From: Chrysomallon squamiferum
Taxonomy: Eukaryota; Mollusca; Gastropoda; Neomphalida; Peltospiridae
Direction: 5' to 3'
Length of the DNA stretch: 64,000 bases
NCBI GenBank assembly: GCA_012295275.1
Contig: CM022679.1
Location: 9,040,669 to 9,104,668, forward strand
In this document: in pieces, positions 25,771-37,815 of the stretch
Numbering within the stretch: the stretch's first letter is position 1
How the letters are laid out: each line of letters opens with the position of its first letter
Made by a program: the position numbers and the translations under genes
The notes under the pieces: model-generated
The model's database searches: none
Told to the model about the DNA's origin: nothing
What the model saw: the letters and a program-made list of their open reading frames with translations, nothing else

Positions 25771-28700
25771 GTTTATAGAATTTAGATAATTTAATGATAT
25801 ACACTCAACAGCTGATATTTGTGTATGTGTGTGTGTGCTGCGATGTTGTTAAGCCAGGTTATAAACTGTGTTTTGATGTTTTCACTTTTTGACAATAGAG
25901 TTGATTTTATGCTACGTGAGCACAACATTTCCTGTGCCATTGGTTTACACTGGGATGTTGTTAAACATTCACTGTTACATACATTTACATTTTGTTTAAT
26001 GTTTTTATAAACTGTGTTCATATTTTCTCTGTTTGGCAGAGTTGATATGATGCTGGATGAATGGACTAGGTGATGTGTACTACATTTTATACTACATTTT
26101 AAACAGTTATGTGTTAAACATTCAGTGTTATAAGTTTAATATTTTCTCTGTTTGGTAGAGTTGATATGATGTTGGATGAGAGGACTAAGTATGCCACTGG
26201 TTTAGCAGATGTGTATGTATTTATGACCGAGCTGGTTCGCTCCATGAGCACTGACACTCCATTTCCATTTCTTACTGTTTCAGGTACATGTGATGAATTT
26301 ATTTTTTATGTGAAACATCCCTGTTTACCATTTGTTGTTTAGTCATAAATGTGATGGTTATGATTAAAAGTGTGTGTGTCTGTTAAATACTCTAATATTT
26401 TCATAGTTTTCTCCATGTTAGGTTTCTAACAATTTGCCCAGTACCATCCCTTTTCCTACCAAACAGTAATTAGAAATGTTAAGTGACTAATATATATATA
26501 TATATATAGCATATAAAATTGAAAGTTTTGTGTTTACTTATATTTTATGTATTTCACCACATATTTTAGTAATAGCAATACAAAAAGCTGTATAATATTT
26601 CTTCTTTTTCAACCAGATAAAAAATGTTTTCATTCCAAACAGTTTTTGTTTTGTTTTTCACTTCCTAGATTCCTGTGGTTTTGTTTTTCCAAGAACTTCT
26701 CAGCTACCAGGAAAGGTTTGTTCAGCATTATGCTGACGGTCTGGATGGGTGTGGTCTCCAGCAGGAGGCAAGGGTTCGAATTTCTTACTATGCACTGATT
26801 CGAAAACTGGCAGAGATCTTTCAGAAGTATCACCACCACGAAGTAGAACAGTCAGTGTTTTCAGTATTTACTCATTGTTTTACTTATTTTCATTATTTAC
26901 TTCTTATAGATATATATATATTTTTTTTTTTTTTCGGTATTTACTAATTATTTTATATATTTTCAGTACTGACTAATAATTTGATATACTTTTTTAGTAT
27001 TCACTTATTTTATATATTTTCAGTATTTTTCATTTTATTTTTTTTTTATTCATTATTTTATATTTTATTTTCAGTATTTTTCACTTATTATTTTATATAT
27101 TTTTAGTATTTACTAATTATTTTTTATATTTTACATACTTTTTTCAATATACATTTATTTACTAATTATTATTTATATTTTAATTATTTACTAATTATTT
27201 TATATATCTTACTGTTATTATATATTTCAAATAATTGTAAAACATCACTAGTGTTGTATAACTGGAATAATATTGTATTTTTATTGATAATCATGATTAC
27301 AATTTGATGTTTTTTGTCTTATTTCAGACAAGTAGTTACTGCATATGACTTCATACAGGCTTGTTTTCTTCATTTGCTAGACATTCAATGGCAGGTTGGT
27401 TTGTTTTTTTAATTCTTCCTCTCAAATTAGTTATTTTTATATTTCATCTAGTGACAAAATCACTGAAAAATTAACAAACCTTTTTGATGAACAAACAATT
27501 AAAACCACATTGTAGAACTTAATATCTTGTTATTACTTTTTCCTAATATTCATTCCATTTTATAATTTTAAATTTATTTGTTTATTTATTTATTTATTTT
27601 ATTTTATTTTATTTTATTTTATTTTATTTTATTTTATTTTATTTTATTTTATTTTATTTTTATTTTTTTTTTATTTGATTTTTTTAATTTTAATTTTTTT
27701 TTATTTTAAAATTTTATCTTTATTCTTTTCAGCCTTACGATCTTTCATTTGTAGCAGATATCAAACTGCCTGAATTATTTCTCAGTATTGCCAAAGGTAA
27801 GTTTAGTTTTATCTATATTAGCTACATTATTATTATTATTCATGACATGTAACTTTGCTATTGTTTTAATTACAGTTTTTATAATTATCTATCTGTAATA
27901 CTAGATACAACTAAAAAATTACCAGCTTAATTCTTAACCAGACTATTCCATGCACAGACAACATCAGTTTTTCTCTTTTTTTTCTATTATAGTCATCTGT
28001 ACAAAAGCTGTATCAAAGGTCATGATATTTGATTTTCTGTTACAAGAAAGAATGAATAAAAAAATCATTTTTAATGTTTCAGGACAAATATTCCATAATA
28101 TGCAGCAGTTTTAAGCATTGTGATCATACAAAACGTTTGTTTTTGAAATCTCAGTTTGTTATGACTGTCGGTAATAAATGTTGTTTTCTGTTTTCAGAGA
28201 CAGTGAAGATGAGAGACTGCACTGTGAGTAAACAGGAGGAGGAGGAGGAGCTGAAGGAGTACAATCAGTGCATGAAGTGGTTTGAGGAGTGCAGCAAGGG
28301 CTTCAGTTCCTGGTACGAGAGAAAAGAAGATGCGTCTACAGAAGAGAAGAAGGTAGAATCGTTACAAATATATCTGAATACATCTAAATATATCACAAAT
28401 ATATCATTACTATAGTGACAGGTGTAGATAATCACACAGATATTTATTATGTGTGGATATTTTTTGTACAAGCAGATTTAGATTTTAAACAGTTTCATCT
28501 GTATGTTTAGAAAGCATAAAAACAATAATTGTTTATTTAGGGTTAGCATTCTTCAGTGGTGAGAGATTTTAAGACAACTGTGACAGATTCACAATTTCTG
28601 TAACAGTCAGTGAGACTGCTTGCTCTGATCAGCATGTTAGTTTTTTCACTCACTCACTCATTTATAATTATCACTGTAATCTTTACCAGGCTCTGCAGAT

Positions 28701-31700
28701 GTTTGTTGGGAGGTTCTGTGACCTGCTTGATGTTGAAATCAGCTGTGACGGTTGTGGAGTGACACTTCCAGGACGACGATACCGTTGTCTGAACTGTGTG
28801 GACATGGACCTGTGCACAACATGCTACTGTGGTAATTACATAAACATGGGCAAAACATATCAATGTTATTTCTTCATGAAATTAAGTTTTTAGTCATAAT
28901 GGAATTCACAGTTAAAGTGAAAACATTTTTTTATTTTTTTGTGCAGTGAATGTGTTTTCGAAAGTTTATGCTTGTGATTTACATTCTGAAAAAAAAAAAT
29001 GTGTTTGTCTTGCACGTGTGTGTGTATATTTGTATATGTGTAGTGTTGAATATTTTGGTCAGGGACCGATATAGAGAAACAAAAATGTCAAAAGGGAGTT
29101 CTTAATTTAATCATTATAAATTAAATTATAAATAATAATTAAGTAGTTTTTGATGTACCAAATTTTTTCTTTTTTTCTTTCTTTCTTTTCTTCACCTATT
29201 TACAAATAATATGCTAAAATAGCAAAATAATCTAAGAGTAGTGTTATTTGAGATGTATTATATAAATATTATATGTGTGTGTTTGTGTGTGGATAGGTAG
29301 GTAGATAGATAGATATATTATTCTGAAATATTATTTTATTACTGTTTTTTCCAGGAGGTGTCAAACCTGAAGGAGAACACAGAGACGACCACGACATTGT
29401 TCATCTTGTGTCAGTACCACAGTTCATGCATCTGTTTAATTAGTTTTAAAATTAACACTAGAAACTAATCAGTGTCTGTACCCAGTGACAGGTCTTTACT
29501 TGTCTGAGTGTGTGGATGGTTGAGTTAATTTTATTTGTCTACAAATTCGGTGCAGTTAAAATATGAAGAAAAATATGAAATAAAATTAATGTACTATTTT
29601 CTAAAATTTGGTGTAACAGTAACATTAATCAGACATTACCCTATAATCTGTATTCAAAATACATTAAGAAATAAGCAAAAAAAAATCTAAAATAAAAATT
29701 AGTATGATCCATTACCTAACAAACAAAATATTGTGAAGCAGTAACATTAACAGGACATTACCTTACAATCCGTACAGTGAAAATACATTAAAATATAAAC
29801 AATGAATTGTCAGTCTGCATTGTTGAGCTGAAATTAAAGATGTAACTAATATTTTTTTCAGATACAAATGCAATAAATGTCAGGCCTTTATAGTGGGAAC
29901 ACGGATTCACTGTAACGAATGTGAGGATTTTGATCTTTGCCTCGGATGTCATTTAAAGGGAAAATTCCCTTCAGGGTAAATTGTCTTCTTCTTTCTGTTT
30001 CTTTATCATCTCCATAGTTACTAACAACACAGTTCATGCTTACTTGTCAACCTTACAGCTCTCTGCAGAAATGATCAGCACCATTAAGATAGGACAGTTT
30101 TTAGTTCTCTGCAAAACAGTTTTATTTTTATTTTTTATTTACCAAGTATTATTTGCAGTCAGTGTAAGTTCTTTTGAAGCATTTTCTTATAATCTAAATT
30201 ATAATATTTAATGGCAAAATTGCTGCATGGTCATGTTATTCTATAGCATTTTAATTTTATTTTTGTAATAATTTTATTTATTTTTTCAATTACAAATTTT
30301 AAGGTTGTACTAATAATACAAAATTTACATATTTGGTTTTTCACAAAAATGCTGTATTTTTCGTTGAAAATATTGTATTAGTAAACATCTAATAATTATT
30401 GCCATACTAAATCATATTATAACAATATATGTCTATAAAGATATTCAAACAAATGTTGTAAGACGCAATATACATCTAAATTACTTTTAAGATACGATAA
30501 AATTCTGTTGTTATTAAAGATATGTTTTTAATTTTCCAGGCATTTACCAACTCATGATATTACCAAAATACCAATGGTGAAATGTAAGTTACTTTTAATT
30601 TAATATTAAAATATGAACAAACTTATTTTAACTTTCTCATTTATTACATTAAATACACAGTGTATTTCATTGTGTAAAAAATAAGACCAATGTTCTGTGC
30701 ATTAATAATAATAATAAGAAGAAGAAATCAGAATCTAAATAATATTTATATCTGTCAATATAATTATTATTTATTTAATAGTTTTTTGTTGTTTTTTGGC
30801 TGGGAGGTTGATGTTGGTTGTTTTATATCTGTTTTATGTCTGTTTTCTTCCATATTTTTTATTATTATATTTTTTTATTTTTTTATTTCTTGAAAACAAA
30901 CAGCTGTCCATATTTGCATTGTTAAAAATAACCAACTTTTCATTTTTAGCAACAAGAAGTTACAAATCACAAATTTAATTTTCTGTTCTGTCATTTTCAC
31001 TCTTTAAGTTGTTGGGGTCCAACCAGGCAAAGCTGGGTACCTCATCTACTTACATACATGTATATACTATTATTATTATTAATAATATTATTATGATTAT
31101 TATCATCCTCCTCATCATCATTATTATTATTATATTGTTATTATTGTTATAACATTATTATTTTTTATTATCATCATTATTATTACTGTTTTCAGTGAAA
31201 ACCTCTGAGGCCACTGACTCTCTCATCCAGGCATACATTCACCAACATGTGTGGATGCTGTTCAGTGCACTGTCACTGTCACTGGGTGACATCATCTACC
31301 ACGGTGACAACCCTGACACTATCGATTCAGATTACCTTAAACTAGCTGCTCTTCTACAGAACCAGTGCATTACTTTGAGTACCCACTGTCTTCAGAAAGT
31401 TCCTGCTGATGCCGATGGTATTTAATAATATCTGTACATTAAAATAGTTTTAAATGTAAAGTATAGATTACTGAGTGATATAGTAAGTAGAATATACATT
31501 TGAAGTTCCTCATACTCTGTACATTAAAATAGTTTTAAATTAAAGTATAGATTACTGAGTGATATAGCAAGTAAAATATATATTTGAAGTTCCTGATACT
31601 CTGTACATTAAAATAGTTTTAAATGTAAAGTTTAGATTACTGAGTGATATAGTAAGTTGAATATATATTTAAAGTTCCTGATACTCTGTACATTAAAATA

Positions 31701-34700
31701 GTTTTTAACTTTGATATAAAAAATATAGATAATCAAGTGGTATAGTAACTAGAATATATATTTAAAGATCGTGATAAACTGTGTTTAAAATAGTTTTAAA
31801 CTTTTATATAAAATATAGATTATCAAGTGGTATAGTAACTAGAGTATATAATTAAAGATCCTGATAATCTGTACATTAAAATAGTTTTAAACTTTGGTAT
31901 AAAATATAGATTACCGAGTGATATAATCTGAAGATAAAAATCACATATAATTCAGCCATTACTAATTTAAATATCATTTTGACATAAATATTTCTTATAA
32001 ATTTGTAATGGTGGGTATTTGTATACTACTATTTTATTTAATTAAAATTTTTTAAATCTTTTGCAGATGGCAGTAAATCTTTGCTTGACAAGAAAAGTCG
32101 AACTTTGGAAAGTCGACAGGAAGAAGCCTTTGCAATTCATTCTCAGGAAAGGATTATGGGATTGCTTGGTGCAATGATTCCTATAGATAACAAGGTTATT
32201 TTGTTGTTTGTTTCTTCATATAAAATTGTATATGTGCATGTTTTCATATTTATGTTCCTATGCATATGCATTTGTAATGCCAGAGATAAACCAAGAAAAC
32301 TGCAATAATTTAACAGATCAATACAGTTAATATGACAATGTTTTTTTTTTGTTGTGTAGGTTTTTTTTATTGTTATTATATATTTTTATCATTTGATTAA
32401 TTCACTCTTTCACCAAAGATGTTTGGAAAAAGTTTTTGAAGATAATTTTAGTTATTATTGTTGATTTTTTTATTATCATTATCATCATTATTATTATTAT
32501 TGCTATTGTTGTTGTTATTGTTATTGCTTTTTTTTATTTTATTTTTTATTTATTTATTTAATTTGTAAAGAGTATTTAGATTCAGTACAAAAAGTAATTA
32601 AATCTTTTACATACAGGTTTGTGTTACTGGAATCTCATACAACTTTACCACTGAGGGTTTTCTCAAACTCCTCTTTACCATTGCCAGGTAAAATAATTGT
32701 TTTTCTTAACTGTTAATAATCATAACTTTCAAAGATTTTCTTGTAGATAATTTATAAATAATTTTTAAAAATGACAGAATTATAAAATATGAAAAGCTGC
32801 AAATATTGTAAATATTACCAAAAATGAAGAAAGTAATTATTATAATAAATAGTAAATAAATGTCAAATATTGTCAGAAAAAGTAAGTAAAAATATCAGAA
32901 ATAATTTACATTTCAGAGGAGACAGTGACCATGAACTGAACACTCAACATCTTGCCATGGGATTGCTAAGTCGACTCCTTGCCAAAAGTTCAGCAGCGGT
33001 AACAATTTTTTTATTTTTTATTTTATAATTAAATTTCTTTACTTTTTCTCTTGTTTAAAAAACAGTTTTAAAAATGTTTGTAGTTTGCTGAAAATAATTG
33101 TTTTTATTACCAGTGATAAAAAATCTGTGAAATACTTTTACAATTTTAATAAATTTAGGTATAGTTATATAGATAGAAATAAATATTTTACACAAAAAAA
33201 AAAAATCTCAGGTTGCAGATCCCTGTGTTAGAGAAGTTCTTCACTTGTCTTCCTCTGAAACAGAAAAAGAAGGAGAGGCTACAGTTAAATATCTCTTCTC
33301 TTTTGGAGCATCCTGTTTGGAACGGTAAATACCAGAAATAAAGAAACATTGAAAAACAGACAGTTTAGATACATATAGACACTTTCATAGACAAACACAC
33401 AAGCACATAAGTATAAATAAGCATACACCTGTATATGTATATAGACACATAGACAAAAATTGTAGATATGCAAACACACAGACACATAGGTATAAATAAG
33501 AACACACCTATATATGTATGTAGACACTGACATAGACAGATGTGTAGATATACAAACACACAATTTTGAGTAAATAAGTCCACACCTGTTTATGTCTATT
33601 AGAAAATATCAAAATTCACAAATATTTAAATTTTATCTTCTAATTCATAAATTCTTCAATAATAACAATAACAATAACAATAATAATAATAATAATATTA
33701 ATAACAACAGCAACAAAAATGTAGACTGCTGAATGTTTAACATTTATACAGTTCATAATTAGTACAAAGCATTTATTAATGTCTACAAACTAATTACCAG
33801 AAATTATGAATGATACCTCCATGTTTTGAAAACAAATTGCTTTTGGAAATTTACCAAAGTTAATAATTTTAATAAATTGTTGTTGTAGAAGTGGCTTGGA
33901 ATGGGCATGTTCTATGGCAAGAATTCTGGGAACATTGTCCAGATCTGAACAGTGGAAACCAGTCGTCAGCCAGCACATTTCCAGCTGTATTCAAAGTCTA
34001 CGACAGGTTAGTAAAATACTTTACAGAAAAATCTTTCAAAGAACATTGCATCTATAATATCATATATTTTTTATATGCTTTCAGTGTAGAGTTTGGATAA
34101 AAAAATTGTCACAGGAAAAAAAAAAAAAAAAAAAATAGCTTTTACATATATAAACAGTAAACTTCTATGATGTTTCTTCTTTTTTGATTCTTTCTGTTTT
34201 AAAATTTTTTTTATTTTTGAACTGTTTTGTTATGTTATATGTTTCTTGGATGTTAGATCTTTTTTTTTTCTTCTTTCTCAGAAGCCAGAATTGTCCTCTA
34301 TTTTCGCCATGTTTGTGATGGCAGGATTTCCTGAGGTAAGCAATAGCTGCCAGTTTCAAACTAGATCAGTAGCCATCTTGAGGACATGAATTCAGAGAAT
34401 GATATATGTCTACGAAATATTAAAATCAGATGGATCGTGTACAATAACTATAGTTTTTGTATATGTTATGTGACTGTCTGTGTTTTCAAAATACAACAAT
34501 GAATAATAATATATTTACTTGATTAAATGATTAACGAATCACGTTTCACTAAGTGATTTAGATTATAATAAATAACTGTAGTCACATTATTAGATAAAAG
34601 AATATGTAATGTTGATTACATGCATGCATGCAAGCACACACACACAGACAGACACACATGCATGCAAGCTGACACACACAAAAACAGACACACACACGCA

Positions 34701-37700
34701 TGCATGCATGCACACTTACATGCACACACAAAACACACAAAATTCATTTTCAGTGAATGGTTTTAATATTTCTGACAGGTTTTGACAATAGGAACGCTGG
34801 TGCAGTACAGTTACAGAACACTGGAAACAAAGACTGGCGTGGTGATGAAACATTTTCCAGACAAATACATCACCCTCGTTGTTGATGTCTGCACCAGAAA
34901 AAGACTGACTGTGAGTGTTGTTGTATTCCTGTTGTCAGCCATATTTTTATCAAAACTATAACCAAAGGAAATTATTACAGCCAAAATACAAATAAATATA
35001 TAAATAAATAAATAAAAACTATAATAAAGATAACTAACTGAGAGTGAAGAATATATCTATTCTTAATTTATAATTTAACATGTCTTTATTTTTAATATAT
35101 TTAAAAATAATAAAAAAAAAAAAAAAAAATTATATGAGCAGTTAACTGGACAAAAACCATCTGGAAAAATAATTGCTAGTTCATTTACCTGTTGAAGGTT
35201 TGTTTATAATTTGTGAATGAAACATGAAACAAATTATTTAATAATTTTAATTTGTTTATTCAGACTTTGTTAAGAAATTTATAATACTTATTTTACTTAC
35301 TGACTTTGTATTCTGTCAGCAAATTTAATACTTGTTATTTTTGCCTAATTGTGATTAGTATATGGGTTTTTTTGTTGTTTTTTTGTGAAGATTAAGGATC
35401 AGTATGTGACTTGTCTGAATGAGGCAGTTGAAGTGTGGAACACTAACCACATGACAGAGTTTACTGGCATCATCATCGACACCGTAACCAAGCTGAGAGC
35501 AGGTTTGTTATTAGTAAACCTCTGTGACCACTTCATTGTGATAATGTACATGTAGAAGTCTCCATAGATTTCGATAACCAAAATACCGAACACTAAAAAT
35601 GATCTCTTACAATGATTTTGTAATTTGTGTGCAAAGAAAACACAAACGTTTGAAGTTTAAAATTTCATTTAATGATCATTAATCATTTATATCTTAAGGT
35701 TTATTTTATTAAAAAACTATAATTTTCAATTCTGCTTTGGGTGAATTGGTTAGTGTATTTCAGTTGAAATTTATTTAAAAACTGTTATGTTTCAGGTTAG
35801 GAATTTATTAAAATACTGTAATGTTAAAGGTTATGAATTTATTAAAATGTTGTTTTTGTTTAATTCATTTGTTAAAATATCGTTATATTTGAAGAATTAA
35901 TTAAAATTCTGGTATATTTCAGATGAGGAATTAACTAAAATACTGTTATATTTCAGATAACGTATTTATCAAACTATTTTATGTTATATTTCATTTGAAG
36001 AATCTGTTAAAATTGTTATATCTCAGGAAGCGTTACAAAAATATCATTATATTTCAGACGATGAATTTATCAAAATAACATTACATTTGAGGTGATGATT
36101 TTATTAAAATACTGTTACATTTGAGGAACTGATCAAAACACTGTTGTATTTCAGGCGAGGAGGTGAGTGTGGAGAGTCTGTGGGTGTTGTCTCTGGCTCT
36201 CAAGGTGGTGAACAACTCGGTGAAGGGTGAGGAAACGAGCCTGTTCACTGAGGAGCTCTTCCAGCCTGACTTCATTCAGTGTCTTGTCTTCGTGGCTAGC
36301 AAGGCAACAGGTTTTAGTCAGCAGTGGCTTCTTAAAGATCTCGAGGTAAAATATATTTTTATAAATGTAACAAAAAATCTTGTCTGTTTTCACAGTCTGA
36401 AAAGCATGTTCAAAAAGATTAGAAAATTGGGAATTACTTTGAAAAAGAAACTGTTTGAAATAGTAATAAAGATTTCTTTACCTGGTTCAGGTTTTGTATG
36501 TTTGGTGGGGTTTTTTTTTCGTTTTTTTTTTTATAATATCTCGCTCATTGTTCATTGTAATTATTTTCTGTTGTATTATAGGTTTTTTGGACATATCTAA
36601 AAAAAAATAATAATAATAATAATAATAATAATTTTTGAAATATCTCCTGTAAAAAAGATAATCAGTAAGAATTAAAAATTCACAACAAATAAATTGTTAG
36701 CCTTCAAAAATGTTTTTGTGAAATACAAACTTTATTTTTTTTATTTTTACTTTTATTGTTATTATTATTATTTTAACTTTTAGTTTAAATTTTTTTGTGT
36801 GTGTGTGTGTGTAGGTGTTGTCGCTGATGTTGTATACACATGACGGTTCCAGTAAAAAGAAAAAACTGAGCCTGGCAAAAACCGACAAAGAAATGCCTGA
36901 AGTAAGTCTAGCTGCTAAGAAACTGGTACGGCCCAATGTTTCAATTAGCAGTGACGATGATGATGATGATGACAATGATGACGATGATGATGATGACGAC
37001 AATATTGAAGACAACATGAGCAGCATGTCATCGCAGACTCACAACTCGTCGATATCGTTGCCGTCTGAAGATGAAAATGAACTGGGAAATATTGACGAAA
37101 AGACCAAAAATCTGTTTTTAGTATGTGTTTTACTTTTCTCTGTATTCAGCGTCCATTATGAGAAATATTACTAACACAGTGAGCTGCTGCTCTGTTGTAG
37201 AGTAATTTGCCTGATGAGTCCAGTATTCCAGAATGGCAGTTGCCAAAAAAGAACAATATTACTCCAATGAGTTTTTCTAAAAGATACAGTAAAGATAATT
37301 CATTTTAATTTGTGGTATCTCCTATCTTTCCCTCACTGTGCAAATCAAAAAATATTCACAAGTTTAATGGAAAGGAAAAGGGTTATTTAACAAGAGAAAA
37401 AATTGATATATCAACGTAATGCACTATTCCTGTAATGTCAAACAGATGGTTAAACCACCAGGTTATTAAAATATTCACTTTTTTATATATTGAATTTAGA
37501 AATGTAATGTGGTTCGTTGACATGTTTTGTTTTAGATTTTGCATCAGGAGCTGAACGTGCCTTTGTCAGTCTTGCGGGCTATATTTGAAATGAATGAAGG
37601 AGACATTGAATCTATGAAGAAATCTATTATCGAAAAGTAAGTCGCACTTATTTTTAAAAACATGTCCAACTTTACTACAGTGATATTTGTATCGTTTATG

Positions 37701-37780
37701 TCCTGGGTGCTTATTTTATTCCATTTTAAAACTTATGTATTTATTTCCATTTTATATATGTGTGTATGTATGTGTGTCTG

Positions 37781-37815
<35 letters not shown>

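Larger units (their letters stand above)
22217..28352 (+). other. ZZEF1: ZZEF1 exons 38-50: region between CUB 1 and the ZZ fingers
   Basis: Exons: 22217-22350, 22638-22723, 23058-23182, 23917-23990, 24428-24494, 24605-24678, 25038-25109, 25547-25623, 26159-26276, 26669-26850, 27328-27394, 27733-27796, 28198-28352. Conserved stretches include AVFAALLWHTQQL, EKYPSFRLVMEFV and the Glu-rich QEEEEELKEYNQCMKWFEEC segment just before the first ZZ finger. The exon 46-47 junction stays in frame only if the weak donor ACT|gtttca (26277) is used instead of the stronger-looking CAG|gtacat seven bases downstream. A duplicated mini-exon lies in intron 45. Confidence 0.85.

Noticed and set aside
25899-26010. 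Copy A of the exon 46 start as a usable exon
   Set aside because: It follows an AG, but no in-phase donor is present before the stop, and the sequence has diverged.
26547-26798. Alternative frame over ZZEF1 exon 47 joined to the GTACAT donor
   Set aside because: It gives a Phe/Ser-rich sequence without family similarity. The other frame (IPVVLFFQELLSYQ...) matches ZZEF1.
36697-37026. Minus-strand ORF with Ser-rich repeats
   Set aside because: Shadow of the Asp-encoding microsatellite in ZZEF1 exon 65.
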